A DNA stretch of 64,000 nucleotides from Eubacterium sp. (GCA_017614395.1 JAGABX010000091.1:1-64000); one strand, 5' to 3'. Numbered from the stretch's first letter, positions 46,096 to 56,076 are shown. A program made the numbers and translations. The notes: generated from the letters alone by a model not told the origin.

Positions 46096-47529
46096 GTGAA
46101 TATAATCGGAAGATTCGATGAACAACAAACAATCCTTGACTGTGTTCGATCCGGTAAGCCTGAATTTCTGGTTGTGTATGGACGCCGACGTGTTGGAAAA
46201 ACCTATTTAATCAGAGAGTATTTTAAAAACCGTTTTGCGTTTTATGCGTCCGGTATTCCCGGTGAGAACACACGGGAGCAGCTTCGTGTATGGAACGACT
46301 CGCTCAAACGATACGGTTCAAAGGAAAAACGAATCCCGGATGATTGGTTGGAGGCGTTTTCCAGATTGAGAGACTTGTTGGAGAGCAATAATGTCAGTCG
46401 CGAACCCGACAGTGATAGGATCGTTGTTTTCCTTGATGAGCTTCCCTGGATGGACACGCCGAGATCCGGATTCAAAAATGCGTTGGATTATTTTTGGAAT
46501 ACATGGGGATCGGCCCGCTCGGATCTGTTGTTGATTGTGTGTGGGTCGGCAACATCCTGGATCATTGATAACATCATTACAAATACAGGTGGTTTATATA
46601 ATCGTATCACACGGCAAATCCGACTTAAGCCCTTTTCCCTGTCCGAATGTGAGAAGCAGTTTGTGGCGGACGGACACATTGTCTCGAGAAATCAGGTCAT
46701 TGAGAGTTATCTTGTGTTCGGAGGGATTCCCTATTATATCAACATGTGTGTAAAAAGCCTTTCCGTTTCCCAGAATGTGGATCGATTGCTTTTTTCAGAT
46801 AATGCGCAGCTCGGCATGGAGTATGAAAATCTTTTCAGGTCGCTTTTTCGCAACCCGGACGGGTATCTGACCCTGATAGAGCGTATGGCCGGGAGAAGAG
46901 CCGGGTTTACCAGGAATGAACTCCTTGAAATGAAGGACACCCCGTCCGGAGGAAAACTGACCAGAATACTCACGGAACTGGAGCAGTGTGGATTTATCCG
47001 AAAATACAGGGATTATCGGTATGAGAAAAAAGAATCCGTTTATCAGGTTCCGGATCCGTTCGTTCTGTTCTGCGTGAACTTTTTAAAAAAAAGGGAATAT
47101 GAATCGTGGACGGGGTTTATCGGGACTCCGGGTTACTATGCGTGGAGAGGTTACGCGTTTGAGATTGCAGGTCTGAACCACATTCGTGAGATTAAATCTG
47201 CGCTCGGGATTTCAGGAGTTGAAACAAAGGAATATGCGTGGAGGAGCAAAACAGGAGATGGTGGTGCCGAAATCGATCTCGTATTGGACAGGAGAGATGA
47301 TGTTATCAATGTATGTGAAATGAAATACTCCGATGAGCCGTTTGTCATCTCTGCTGACTATGAAAAGAAGCTCATCCATAAAATGGAGATGTTCCGAACA
47401 GAAACGAGAACAGCGAAAGCATTGCGTCTCACATTGATAACGGTAAACGGGCTTGCAAAGAACACCCATTCACAGATTGTGCAGAATGTGATAACAGCGG
47501 ATGAACTGTTTGGCGGAGGAGGTTTGTGA
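46096..47529 (+). CDS. ATPase with C-terminal DUF234/PD-(D/E)XK-like domain
   Basis: 477 residues starting at GTG 46096, 5 nt after GGAGG; an in-frame ATG at 46078 precedes that site and is rejected. The N-terminal STAND/AAA-type ATPase has Walker A YGRRRVGKTYLI and Walker B IVVFLDELPWMD, followed by a winged-helix-like region. The C-terminal ~110 residues contain GGAEIDLVLDRRDD and NVCEMKYSDEP, an ExK arrangement fitting the nuclease-like fold of DUF234. These ATPases are common in archaea and gut bacteria and occur in many copies; their role is unproven. It lies 9 nt before the expansin gene. Confidence 0.88.
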   Translation: MNIIGRFDEQQTILDCVRSGKPEFLVVYGRRRVGKTYLIREYFKNRFAFYASGIPGENTREQLRVWNDSLKRYGSKEKRIPDDWLEAFSRLRDLLESNNVSREPDSDRIVVFLDELPWMDTPRSGFKNALDYFWNTWGSARSDLLLIVCGSATSWIIDNIITNTGGLYNRITRQIRLKPFSLSECEKQFVADGHIVSRNQVIESYLVFGGIPYYINMCVKSLSVSQNVDRLLFSDNAQLGMEYENLFRSLFRNPDGYLTLIERMAGRRAGFTRNELLEMKDTPSGGKLTRILTELEQCGFIRKYRDYRYEKKESVYQVPDPFVLFCVNFLKKREYESWTGFIGTPGYYAWRGYAFEIAGLNHIREIKSALGISGVETKEYAWRSKTGDGGAEIDLVLDRRDDVINVCEMKYSDEPFVISADYEKKLIHKMEMFRTETRTAKALRLTLITVNGLAKNTHSQIVQNVITADELFGGGGL

Positions 47530-47538
47530 GAGGTGCTT

Positions 47539-48585
47539 ATGAAGAAAAAACAGGGAAAATTTTTGAGATTCAAAAGAATTATCGCCATAAACATATCATG
47601 CATACTGTTGTTGTTTTCAGGCAACATTTCTGCGGAGAAATCTTCGGCAAAAAAAGCAGATTCTATTGAACTCTCCAAATCCTCGCTGACTGTTCAGGTC
47701 GATAAAACTAAGGCAGTAAAAACATCGGGATCTTTTTCTGAAATCACCATATGCGTGAAGGATCCCGAAATCGCCGAGGCTGTCGTCAGTGGAAAACGAA
47801 TTGTGGTCAGAGGGAAAAAGGTCGGAATAACAAAGATCAAAGTAAAGGGCTATGACAGGAAAAAGCTTGTCGCAAAAGGAAAAATCAAGGTCAGGGTAGA
47901 GGAAAAACAGCGTGTTATCGTGGAAGATGAATACGCCTTGACATCGATACACTCGGGCGAGGCGACATTCTATGATCCCGGAGAGTCATGCGGTGCGGCA
48001 TGCTTGGATGATTTTAGTTCAGATTATTTTACGGCTGCAATGAATACCGAGGACTATCTGAACGGACTTGCCGGAGCATATATTGAGGTGACTGACAAGG
48101 ATGGAGATGTTGTCAATGTTCTGATCACTGACAGGCTGCCCGGCGGCGTCAAGGGCGACATTGATTTAAGTGAAAAAGCATTTGAATCAATAGAACCCAT
48201 GGAAACCGGGCGCATGGATATCACATGGCGCATTATTGCGTTACCGACGGACGAACCGGTATCGTTCATGTGGAAACCAACCAGGTCTCAGTACTGGGCA
48301 CAGGTTCAGGTTCGTAACCACCGTTATCCGATACTGTCTTTGGAATACTATGATACGGAAAAAGGCGAATTCGTCCCACTGAATCGAGAGGAATACAATT
48401 ATTTTACGGCGCCTGACGGCATGGGCGGAACCGGTCCGTTTATATTCCGAATAACTGATATCTACGGGCAGGAGATAATCGAAGAGAATGTCAAAATGAA
48501 ATCCAATGAAAAACCCTTTACAGGCAGCAGCAATTTCCCTGTTATCGCTCCCGATACAGAGCCCAAATCCCGCCTCCGACAATAA
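47539..48585 (+). CDS. Bacterial expansin (EXLX1/YoaJ-like) with an N-terminal Ig-like domain
   Basis: 348 residues from the ATG at 47539. A signal peptide (basic start, then a hydrophobic stretch to about residue 33) is followed by a Big2-like domain (about 38-120: KSSLTVQVDKTKAVKT...VGITKIKVKG). The expansin double-psi barrel D1 then has SGEATFYDPGESCGAACLDD and LITDRLPGGVKGDIDLSEKAF with the key Asp residues. Domain D2 (CBM63-like) has YWAQVQVRNHRYPILSLEYY, carrying Trp and aromatic binding residues. Expansins loosen cellulose and plant-wall networks without hydrolysis. The Ig-like module is extra compared with YoaJ and may anchor or space the protein. Its 3' end overlaps the convergent transporter gene by 44 nt. 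Confidence 0.9.
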   Translation: MKKKQGKFLRFKRIIAINISCILLLFSGNISAEKSSAKKADSIELSKSSLTVQVDKTKAVKTSGSFSEITICVKDPEIAEAVVSGKRIVVRGKKVGITKIKVKGYDRKKLVAKGKIKVRVEEKQRVIVEDEYALTSIHSGEATFYDPGESCGAACLDDFSSDYFTAAMNTEDYLNGLAGAYIEVTDKDGDVVNVLITDRLPGGVKGDIDLSEKAFESIEPMETGRMDITWRIIALPTDEPVSFMWKPTRSQYWAQVQVRNHRYPILSLEYYDTEKGEFVPLNREEYNYFTAPDGMGGTGPFIFRITDIYGQEIIEENVKMKSNEKPFTGSSNFPVIAPDTEPKSRLRQ

Positions 48586-49308
48586 CGGAGCCGCCGATGA
48601 TATTACCGATCGTTACCGGCAGGAGGTTATTCAGTAAAAAGTCTCCGATGCAGCCTTCTGCGCCGAGGAATAATCCTGTCGGGATGAAGTACATATTCGC
48701 GACGCTATGTTCAAACCCACACAACACAAACAGCATTACCGGAGCGAACACGGCGATTGCCTTGCCTCCGAGACTGGTGGAACCCATCGCTACCCATACA
48801 GCGAGGCAAACCAGAATGTTACAGAGAATGGCCTTGATTATCGCTTCTACGGGATCAATGGCCATTTTGATGTTGCGGCGCCTATCATGGTCTGCCCGAG
48901 AGCATTGTCAAACATCCTGTCAATGTGTCCGAAATAAACTGCGCATGACAGGAGCAATCCTCCCAAAAAATTCCCAATATAAACAAGCAGCCAGTTTTTC
49001 AGGATCCCCGTAAACTTAACTTTGGTTGTTTTACGGCTGAACCACGGTGCCACGAGCAGACAGTTTCCGGTAAAAAGCTCAACACCGACCGTAACAACCA
49101 GAAACAGACCGACCGGGAATACACAGGCGCCTACCGCCTTTCCGGCAGTTCCTCCAACCGCTGTGGCGGCGACCTGAGAGCCCAGCCCGCCGAGCGCGAT
49201 AAAGAATCCGGCAAATATACCGGACAGTATCATTCGCATTGCTGTCAGTGACGTTTTCCCCTGTGCAGTGATTTCGTAGTTTTTCAGAATTTCAGTAGAT
49301 GGTTTCAC
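48542..49308 (-). pseudogene. Formate/nitrite transporter (FNT family), split by a -1 frameshift
   Basis: The first frame (49308 down to 48847, GTG start behind GAGGAGG) encodes the N-terminal half: SGIFAGFFIALGGLGSQVA, GLFLVVTVGVELFTGNCL and NWLLVYIGNFLGGLL, typical of FNT pentameric channels. The second frame (48865 down to 48542) continues with ILCNILVCLAVWVAM and IPTGLFLGAEGC. They join if one base is added to the A4 run read on the minus strand (plus TTTT at 48865-48868). It is therefore either a recent pseudogene or a sequencing/assembly error; programmed slippage is less likely at A4. The 3' end overlaps the expansin gene tail-to-tail by 44 nt. Confidence 0.85.
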
Positions 49309-49429
49309 AATAAATCCTCCTCTTCACATGCATGTTTATCCGATTAGGTCCGTTTGCATCGAAACCATAGCTGTGTCTGTTTCACAGTTTCGGACGTCAT
49401 ACGGTTCCATCATCTCATCATCAGATTCC

Positions 49430-49458
49430 ATTATATACCCAAAGGGGCTGGAGTGCAA
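49430..49458 (-). promoter_or_regulatory. Promoter of the FNT transporter gene
   Basis: On the minus strand: TTGCAC (49458-49453), a 17-nt spacer and TATAAT (49435-49430). The resulting leader of about 115 nt contains a CTGTG/CACAG hairpin nested within a CGAAAC/GTTTCG pair near 49350-49390. Confidence 0.75.
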
Positions 49459-49469
49459 CAAAAAAACGC

Positions 49470-49498
49470 TTGCCTATATGCCTTTTTTTGTGTATAAT
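49470..49498 (+). promoter_or_regulatory. Promoter of the first chemoreceptor gene
   Basis: TTGCCT (49470-49475), a 17-nt spacer and TATAAT (49493-49498). It is divergent from the FNT promoter, with only about 11 nt between the two -35 boxes. Confidence 0.75.
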
Positions 49499-49560
49499 GA
49501 TATTTGAGTTTATGGATTTAATGAAACTCATTTTTATTGAAAACAAGGGGGATTTGCTAA

Positions 49561-51270
49561 ATGAAGGTCAGAAAGTTAAGTATGACGGTCAAACTGGTCG
49601 TGATACTGATAGTACTGCTCCTGGTGTCGGATGCGGTACTCGGGTTCGTTATCTACAATCGTTCGTATGGAATGCTGGAAGAACAGATTCGGACAAATGC
49701 GCAGAACGTTGTTCGCTGCGTAGCGGCGTCTGTTGACGGAACGGCTTTGGCGGAGGTCGCAGACGGCGATCAGGAGAGTGAGGCGTATGAAAAAGTTCAT
49801 GAGCAGCTGACTCTTTTTCTCGACAACGGCGGCGTAGAGTATGTTTATACGATCAAAAAGGGCGGCAGCGGATATGTGTATATCGTAGACTCCGATCCGG
49901 ATGAACCGGGCGTTGCGGGTGATGATTTTGATGATTCCGGAGAGGCATTGGAAAAAGCATATGCCGGCGAGACAACTTCCGGTGATCCGTACACGGATGA
50001 GTGGGGCGAGCACATCAGCTCATACAGTCCCATTCACGGTGAGGATGGTTCTGTGGTCGGACTGGCAGTTGTAGACATCAGCATGGATTGGGTAAGAGAG
50101 CAGACCGGATCACTCTTTTTCTCGATCATTTTAGTATGCCTTATTGTTCTGGCAGTCGGACTGATCGTGGTAATACTTGTTACTATTGCGATGCGTCGTA
50201 AATTTGTCCTGTTGAACAACAAGATCAGCGACCTGCACGACGGCTCCGGTGATCTGACCAAGGAGATTGAACTGCGCAGCGGTGATGAGTTTGAGACAAT
50301 CGGAAACAATGTAAATATGCTGATTGCACAGATACGCGATTTGATTCGGGGTGTATCGAAAACCTCGGAGAATATCCAGACGGTCGGCGTTGATCTGGAT
50401 GAGGCGTTAGCGGTTAATGCGGGTGCAATAGATGAGATGAATGAGAGCATACTGCGTATCAGCGCGAACATGGAAGAATGCTCCGCGACGAGCATGACTG
50501 CGGTCGGGCATCTCGATACTGCGGCAGATCAGCTCTCTTCATTTGCCGACAGTATGCAGGATATGGAGAATACTGTCGCAGCTGAGCACAAGGAGGCAGA
50601 GGAATCTGCCATGACCGCGAGAAAGCATAAGGAACAGGCTATGTCAACTATTGACGACATACAGAACAGAATGTCTACAGCGATAGAACAGGCCAGGCAG
50701 ATTGAGCAGATCCGTGAGATTGCAGATCGAATCACCGATATCTCAGACCAGACCAAGATGCTGGCACTCAACGTGCAGATCGAGGCGGCGCGCGCGGGAG
50801 AGCAGGGACGTGGTTTTGCAGTTGTTGCTACAGAGGTAGAATCGCTCAGCAACTCCATCGGAGAGGCAGTTCAGGAGATGAACGAAATCAGTAATACTGC
50901 GGTTCGTTCCGTAGAGGATTTGCTGGAGCAGACAAACGAGATGAGCAGGTTTATGACAGAGAACGTTGCGGAGGATTACAATGCTTTCCTCGAACTCGGA
51001 GAAAAATACGGACGTTCCACGCAGAGCCTGCAGGAGAGCACTCACCAGTTGAAGGAATCCAGTTCCGGGCTGGCCGATTCCGTGCGGGATGTTGATTTCA
51101 GCATTCAGGAGATCAGCCAGGCGATATCTGACAGCGCAAACGAGGTCGAATCACTCAGCACAAACAGTTCGAATATTTCATCGAACATGCATGAGCTGGG
51201 GGATGTATCAGTCCAGAATCGCGCTCAGTCGGAGGCATTGTCGGGCGAGATAGAGAAATACAAGTACTGA
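49561..51270 (+). CDS. Methyl-accepting chemotaxis protein
   Basis: 569 residues. Membrane segments lie at about residues 9-31 and 183-209 and enclose a Cache-like ligand-binding domain of about 150 residues ([20 protein letters not shown]). A HAMP region (about 210-262) precedes the long coiled-coil signalling domain. The tip, [31 protein letters not shown], follows the universal MCP consensus, with Lys, Val and Gln replacing common residues in the first part. It would relay an unknown ligand signal to CheA/CheW. It has its own promoter and no che genes nearby. Confidence 0.93.
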   Translation: MKVRKLSMTVKLVVILIVLLLVSDAVLGFVIYNRSYGMLEEQIRTNAQNVVRCVAASVDGTALAEVADGDQESEAYEKVHEQLTLFLDNGGVEYVYTIKKGGSGYVYIVDSDPDEPGVAGDDFDDSGEALEKAYAGETTSGDPYTDEWGEHISSYSPIHGEDGSVVGLAVVDISMDWVREQTGSLFFSIILVCLIVLAVGLIVVILVTIAMRRKFVLLNNKISDLHDGSGDLTKEIELRSGDEFETIGNNVNMLIAQIRDLIRGVSKTSENIQTVGVDLDEALAVNAGAIDEMNESILRISANMEECSATSMTAVGHLDTAADQLSSFADSMQDMENTVAAEHKEAEESAMTARKHKEQAMSTIDDIQNRMSTAIEQARQIEQIREIADRITDISDQTKMLALNVQIEAARAGEQGRGFAVVATEVESLSNSIGEAVQEMNEISNTAVRSVEDLLEQTNEMSRFMTENVAEDYNAFLELGEKYGRSTQSLQESTHQLKESSSGLADSVRDVDFSIQEISQAISDSANEVESLSTNSSNISSNMHELGDVSVQNRAQSEALSGEIEKYKY

Positions 51271-51347
51271 TACAGATTAACATGATTAACAGTCGGAAAT
51301 GCCCGGTTGAAAACAGTGTTCAGCGTATGTGAATCAGGAGTGGAATA

Positions 51348-51881
51348 ATGGGAACATGGAATTCGAGAGGACTGAGGGGGTCCTTTTTGGAGGAACTCAT
51401 AAACCTCACTATTGAAAAGTATCACACTCAGCATTTGGCGCTGATACAAAAAATTCCTACCCCGATCACGCCGATGAAGATCGACAAGGAAACACGCCAT
51501 ATCACTTTGGCGTATTTTGAACAGAAAAGTACGGTTGATTACATAGGTGTTGTACAAGGAGTCCCGGTATGTTTTGATGCCAAGGAATGCCAGACGGATT
51601 CGTTCCCGCTTGCAAATATTCACGAGCACCAGTATGAATTCATGCGCGATTTTGAGGAGCAGGATGGCGTAGCGTTTTTGATTATTTATTTCAAGGAGCG
51701 GGATTCGTTTGTATATTTGCCGTTTAAAAAGCTGCGCGAGTTTTGGGAACGCAGGGAATCCGGAGGGCTTAAGCATTTTAAATATGACGAGCTTGATCCG
51801 AAATACAGCATCTCGACTTATTCAGGAACGTTTGTACATTTTTTAGAGCCACTCCAACTCGATTTGGATTCCCGCGGATAA
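51348..51881 (+). CDS. recU: Holliday junction resolvase RecU
   Basis: 177 residues, the Gram-positive counterpart of RuvC. Motifs are NSRGLRGSFLEELINLT, the catalytic STVDYIGVVQGVPVCFDAKEC (D, ...DxK as in the PD-(D/E)XK fold) and HEHQYEFMRDFEEQDGVAF. The N-terminal region before the first motif is short. In Bacillus recU sits with ponA; here the neighbours are a chemoreceptor and a GH5 gene. AGGAG lies just before the ATG. Confidence 0.93.
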   Translation: MGTWNSRGLRGSFLEELINLTIEKYHTQHLALIQKIPTPITPMKIDKETRHITLAYFEQKSTVDYIGVVQGVPVCFDAKECQTDSFPLANIHEHQYEFMRDFEEQDGVAFLIIYFKERDSFVYLPFKKLREFWERRESGGLKHFKYDELDPKYSISTYSGTFVHFLEPLQLDLDSRG

Positions 51882-51916
51882 TATACGCGAAATGATGTTT
51901 TGCGTGAATGAATCAC

Positions 51917-51962
51917 ATTAACATTGTGAATAATCGTATTAACATATAGTATTAACATATAA
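51917..51962 (+). repeat. Three ATTAACAT copies upstream of the GH5 gene
   Basis: ATTAACAT occurs at 51917-51924, 51938-51945 and 51951-51958. The last two lie in a near-perfect tandem 13-mer (TATTAACATATAG/TATTAACATATAA, 51937-51962). They lie just upstream of a possible -10 (TATAAT 51995-52000), where an activator site would be expected. No regulator is identified. Confidence 0.35.
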
Positions 51963-52029
51963 AAGAAAAAGTCAGTAATAAAACAGTATTACAGTATAAT
52001 CGGAAAATTAGAAGGGAGTTTACGGAAAT

Positions 52030-53058
52030 ATGAAAAAATTTAACGGGTTTGAACGGGGAATAAATCTCGGAGGATGGCTGTCACAATGTGATTACACAAA
52101 GGAAACCTACGAGAATTATGTCAAGGCGGACGACCTCAAGCAAATCGCTGCATGGGGCTTGGATCATGTCAGGGTACCGGTCGATTACAATCTGATCGAG
52201 GATGAAGCCGGAAATGACATTGAGGAGGGCTACGGCTATATTGACCGTGTTGTCGGATGGTGTCGGGATAACGGACTCAACATGCTCCTTGATCTTCACA
52301 AAACCTACGGTTACAGTTTTGATTTCGGCGAGGATGAGGAAGGCTTTTTTGATAATGCCGATTATCAGGAACGATTTTATAAGCTGTGGGAGAAATTAGC
52401 GTCGCGTTACGGAAAATACAATGACATGATCGCTTTCGAGCTGCTCAACGAGATAACTGACAGGGAGTACATGGAGAAATGGAACCGTATAACGAATACG
52501 TGTATTGAACGTATCCGCGCGATAGCACCGACGACATACATTCTGACGAGTGGATATTACAACTCCAGTATAGAGTCATTGCCGGCATTGGATCCTCCGC
52601 ATGATGAGTACATTGTCTATACATTCCATTGCTACGAGCCGTTGATTTTTACACATCAGGGCGCGTACTGGGCGCCGGGCATGAGCACTGATTTTCGTAT
52701 GTCAATTGATGAGCCGTACCGCGTCATGAAGGAGAATTCAAAAAAGTATCTCTCACAGGTCACCGTCGGATTTGCTGATTTTGATCCGGAAGAACGATTC
52801 GGTGTTCCGTATTTTGACAAATTCTTCAGCGAGGCCGTGAAGATTGCCGAGGAGAGGAATGTGGCGCTCTACTGCGGCGAATACGGTGTCATAGACCGGG
52901 CCGATCCTCAGGAAATCCTGAAATGGTACAAAATCATTAACAGCGCATTTGAAAAATATGGTATTGCCAGATGCGCATGGAACTACCGGGGTAAGGATTT
53001 CGGATTCGTAGATGACTACATGAAACCCGTTATCGGTGAGATAGTCAAATATCTGTAG
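52030..53058 (+). CDS. Glycoside hydrolase family 5 (cellulase-like), cytoplasmic
   Basis: 342 residues, a single (beta/alpha)8 catalytic domain without signal peptide, linker or binding module. It begins FERGINLGGWLSQCDYT. The acid/base Glu141 lies in FELLNEITDREY and the nucleophile Glu284 in LYCGEYGVIDRA; the substrate-binding HVRVPVDYN and FHCYEPLIFTHQ are also family features. An intracellular GH5 most likely hydrolyses imported beta-glucan or mannan oligosaccharides rather than polymers. It ends in a bidirectional terminator shared with the convergent LysR gene. Confidence 0.93.
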   Translation: MKKFNGFERGINLGGWLSQCDYTKETYENYVKADDLKQIAAWGLDHVRVPVDYNLIEDEAGNDIEEGYGYIDRVVGWCRDNGLNMLLDLHKTYGYSFDFGEDEEGFFDNADYQERFYKLWEKLASRYGKYNDMIAFELLNEITDREYMEKWNRITNTCIERIRAIAPTTYILTSGYYNSSIESLPALDPPHDEYIVYTFHCYEPLIFTHQGAYWAPGMSTDFRMSIDEPYRVMKENSKKYLSQVTVGFADFDPEERFGVPYFDKFFSEAVKIAEERNVALYCGEYGVIDRADPQEILKWYKIINSAFEKYGIARCAWNYRGKDFGFVDDYMKPVIGEIVKYL

Positions 53059-53101
53059 TCTGTATTGTGCGTTATTGATGAGATAGTCAACTATCTGTGA
53101 T
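53038..53101 (+). repeat. Partial duplication of the GH5 3' end
   Basis: GAGATAGTCAAATATCTGTA at 53038-53057, covering the stop codon, recurs about 43 nt downstream as GAGATAGTCAACTATCTGTG (from 53081) with two differences. Both copies include a GATA...TATC dyad. This probably reflects a small tandem duplication; no function is suggested. Confidence 0.5.
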
Positions 53102-53116
53102 ATGTAATATAAAGAG

Positions 53117-54058
53117 TTAAGGATATGCCCTTGTTTTGGTATGTCCTTTTTTCTTTGCGTTGTATTTTTCAATTTCTGTTTCCAGATCGATTACTGACTG
53201 TGTGCGGATCCGGTTATTTCTCAGCAGGGATATTTCTCTCTGAGGCATAACTTCAATCATATCAATGCGAAATACGCTTCCGTCTTCTATGGCCGGTTGG
53301 GCATATTCCCCGGCTATGGCAGCTATTCCCATGTCACTTTCCACAAACGCAAGAGTCTGGCGCATGGTATGGGATTCGATATAGGGCTTGAGCATGACTC
53401 CGTATTTGGCAAATAACTGGTCGTGAAAAGCATATGTTTCCGTATCCCGGGCAAGTGTTATGATTGGATAATCCACAAGTTCCTTAATGGATACTTTTCG
53501 TCCGTACAGTCTGTCACGAAATGCATTGCCGGCTATCGGTATCTCAATAAAAGTGTAGAGGATTTTTTCACGAAGAACAGGGTCTGAGCTCTCCGTAGTG
53601 GTTATTACGGCAATATCCAGTTCGTTATCGTTTATCAATTGAATGAGCTCAGGAGTTGACGCGTTTCGAAACCGGAGATGGATATTTGGATTGGCATGTG
53701 AAAAATCACGTATGGGGGGCAGTATCCGGTTTCGCACCGTATAATCCGTTATGCCGGAGGACAAACCGATTGATATTGACTGAGTGCTTTCGTTTTTGTA
53801 CCGTTCCAGAGCCTCCAATCCTGTTGATACCTGTTTGTGCGCTTCGCTGACATATTCGTAGAATATCTCGCCTGCCTCGGTCAGGGTGACACCGGTGTGG
53901 GAACGCTCAAAAAGTTTGCAGCCGAGATTTGCCTCTAAATTGTTGATGCTTCTGGTGAGATTCGGCTGTGAGTTGAGCAACACTTTGGCGGCGCGGTTGA
54001 AGCTTTTATACCTCGCCACATAGTAGAATATCTGGTAGTAATCAAATGAATTAGACAT
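53117..54058 (-). CDS. LysR-family transcriptional regulator
   Basis: 313 residues from the ATG at 54058 (AAAGGCGG upstream); a longer in-frame start is rejected. The N-terminal winged helix (YQIFYYVARYKSFNRAAKVLLNSQPNLTRSINNLEANLGCKLFERSHTG) is unmistakable. The C-terminal co-inducer-binding domain starts near residue 90. It is convergent with the GH5 gene and divergent from a chemoreceptor, so the divergent promoter region (54059-54303) is the likely site of its own control. The effector is unknown. The last ~10 basic residues are encoded within the GH5 terminator. Confidence 0.93.
   Translation of the reverse strand: MSNSFDYYQIFYYVARYKSFNRAAKVLLNSQPNLTRSINNLEANLGCKLFERSHTGVTLTEAGEIFYEYVSEAHKQVSTGLEALERYKNESTQSISIGLSSGITDYTVRNRILPPIRDFSHANPNIHLRFRNASTPELIQLINDNELDIAVITTTESSDPVLREKILYTFIEIPIAGNAFRDRLYGRKVSIKELVDYPIITLARDTETYAFHDQLFAKYGVMLKPYIESHTMRQTLAFVESDMGIAAIAGEYAQPAIEDGSVFRIDMIEVMPQREISLLRNNRIRTQSVIDLETEIEKYNAKKKGHTKTRAYP
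53119..53152 (+). terminator. Terminator between GH5 and the LysR gene
   Basis: AAGGATATGCC (53119-53129) pairs with GGTATGTCCTT (53138-53148) through 11 bp including two G-T pairs, followed by a T-run. It lies inside the last codons of the convergent LysR gene, so its stem also encodes that protein's tail. Confidence 0.8.
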
Positions 54059-54303
54059 AAAAACCGCCTTTCTGAATGTGAATTCCGAACACAAGTTACA
54101 TAGGAGCGTTTTTTTGAAACAGAATTACGTATCGGTGTTGATTAGGGTTATATCATATTGGTATAACATTATATCAAATTAAGTCTATTTTTTCAACCCT
54201 TTTTCGTGTATAATGTTTCATATGTGGATAAAAAGTTTGAAGCTTCAGATTTTCGGACTTTTTCATTGATTACCCGCAATTTGGGGAAACAGGAGGTATT
54301 AGA

Positions 54304-56022
54304 ATGGGGGAGAACAAGCATAACCGCAAACTGGTGTCGAAGGTCATTTATATCGCGATCGGAGCGGTAGTCGTTGTTGCAGCAACACTTACGGTGTTCA
54401 GCGCATTTAAAACATCGACAGCCTATCATGAGACCGTAGAGGAAATGCTGAAGGTTGCCTGTGAACAGCTGCAGAGTGAGATGAGCAGTGTCTGGGACGG
54501 CGACTGGTCAGCGCAGGACGATCATTTGTTCAAGGGCGAACAGGATGTAACTGAGGAATATGAGAAAATACTGGATAACCTGAATGGCCAAACAGGCCTG
54601 CAGTACACACTCTTTTTCGGGGATACACGTTATGTAACGACGACCAAGGATGAAACAGGGAAGAAAACCACCGGAACCAAGGCTTCCGAGAAGGTCATCA
54701 GTGAGGTGCTCACCGGAGGTCAGGAGTATTTCGCTACAAATGTGGATATAGGTGGGACAAAATATTTTGCATACTATGCACCTATGACCAATTCTGACGG
54801 CAAGGTTGCCGGTATGGTATTTGCCGGACGTCCGAGTGAGGATGTGGAAGGAGAGGTCAGAGGCGTAATCATCTTTATGATCATTTTGGCCGTAGGTTTG
54901 GTTGCTGTCATGGCAATAGCCGGGCTGTTGGTAGCTGCGCGTGTTTCCAGAATGATGAAAAATGTTGCCGGCGAGCTTGATGAATTGTCACGAGGCAAGC
55001 TTGATTTGAATATTGAGGAGGCTGCCATAGCCCGCAAGGACGAGGTGGGAATGATCGCCGAGGGTGCGAGAAACCTCAGTGAGCAACTCGGACATGTCAT
55101 CCGCACAACGAAGGATATGTCAGACGAGATACAAAGTGCAGGTGCCAGTCTTTCGAACTCTTCTGTTCAGGCGTATGAGGCGTCGGGTCAGATCACGAAG
55201 GCTGTGGATGATATCAGCAACGGCGCGATCAGTCAGGCTGAGAGCATGCAGGATGCAGCGAACAATACGGATACGATCGCAGAGAATATTGAGATAATTT
55301 CAGCAAATGTCAATGAGCTGGATACATCCTCGTCAGATATGAAACATGCCTGTGAGCAGGCAATGGAGGCTCTCGGAAAACTCATTGAGTCCAGTAACGA
55401 GGTTCAGGAGTCGGTTCGGGAGATCGGCGAGACGATAACATCAACCAACAAATCGGCAGAGGCTATCAGCGAGTTTACGCAGGCGATCAATGCTATCGCT
55501 ACCCAGACAAATCTTCTGTCGTTGAATGCGTCCATCGAGGCGGCGCGCGCAGGAGAGGCGGGTAAAGGATTCGCGGTAGTTGCCGGCGAGATCGGTGGAT
55601 TGGCTGAGCAGTCCAGTAATTCCGCAGATGAAATTAAAAAGATTGTTGATCAGCTCGTTTCGGATTCGTCGCGAAGCGTTGAGGTTCTGCAGAAACTGAA
55701 TGAGAGTTTTGAAACCCAGTCAGAGCAGATGAACGGAACGCGCGAGAACATGGAGGGTATGGTATCCAATGTAGATATTGTTGCTAAAAACTCAGAGAGC
55801 ATCGCGTCGAGGATTGACGGTCTGAGAGATGCCAAAAATCAGCTTGAATCGATTATTTCGGATTTGTCCGCTATTTCAGAGGAGAACGCTGCGGCTTCCG
55901 AGCAGACAAACGCTTCCATGGCGGAATTGAATAACACGTTTGCTATAATCTCCGATGAGGCCGGTAAACTTGAGAGCATGGCTACAGAGCTTACCGACAC
56001 GATCAGTTATTTTAACGGCTGA
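54304..56022 (+). CDS. Methyl-accepting chemotaxis protein
   Basis: 572 residues. It has a membrane segment at about residues 12-35 and a single-Cache-type extracellular domain ([41 protein letters not shown]). A second membrane segment lies at about 187-212, followed by HAMP and the signalling coiled coil. The tip [32 protein letters not shown] matches the consensus closely. A TATAAT box lies at 54209-54214 with a poor -35 box, and CAGGAGG precedes the ATG. A ~245-nt gap before it, shared with the LysR gene, holds this promoter and no gene. Confidence 0.93.
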   Translation: MGENKHNRKLVSKVIYIAIGAVVVVAATLTVFSAFKTSTAYHETVEEMLKVACEQLQSEMSSVWDGDWSAQDDHLFKGEQDVTEEYEKILDNLNGQTGLQYTLFFGDTRYVTTTKDETGKKTTGTKASEKVISEVLTGGQEYFATNVDIGGTKYFAYYAPMTNSDGKVAGMVFAGRPSEDVEGEVRGVIIFMIILAVGLVAVMAIAGLLVAARVSRMMKNVAGELDELSRGKLDLNIEEAAIARKDEVGMIAEGARNLSEQLGHVIRTTKDMSDEIQSAGASLSNSSVQAYEASGQITKAVDDISNGAISQAESMQDAANNTDTIAENIEIISANVNELDTSSSDMKHACEQAMEALGKLIESSNEVQESVREIGETITSTNKSAEAISEFTQAINAIATQTNLLSLNASIEAARAGEAGKGFAVVAGEIGGLAEQSSNSADEIKKIVDQLVSDSSRSVEVLQKLNESFETQSEQMNGTRENMEGMVSNVDIVAKNSESIASRIDGLRDAKNQLESIISDLSAISEENAAASEQTNASMAELNNTFAIISDEAGKLESMATELTDTISYFNG

Positions 56023-56076
56023 TCGTCCATAACTTATGCCAGGGCGGGTGAGAACCTGCTCTCCCCTTTCAATACA

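Noticed and set aside
48597..49013. 138-codon plus-strand frame after the expansin gene
   Set aside because: Antisense to the FNT transporter, whose conserved sequence on the minus strand explains the region.
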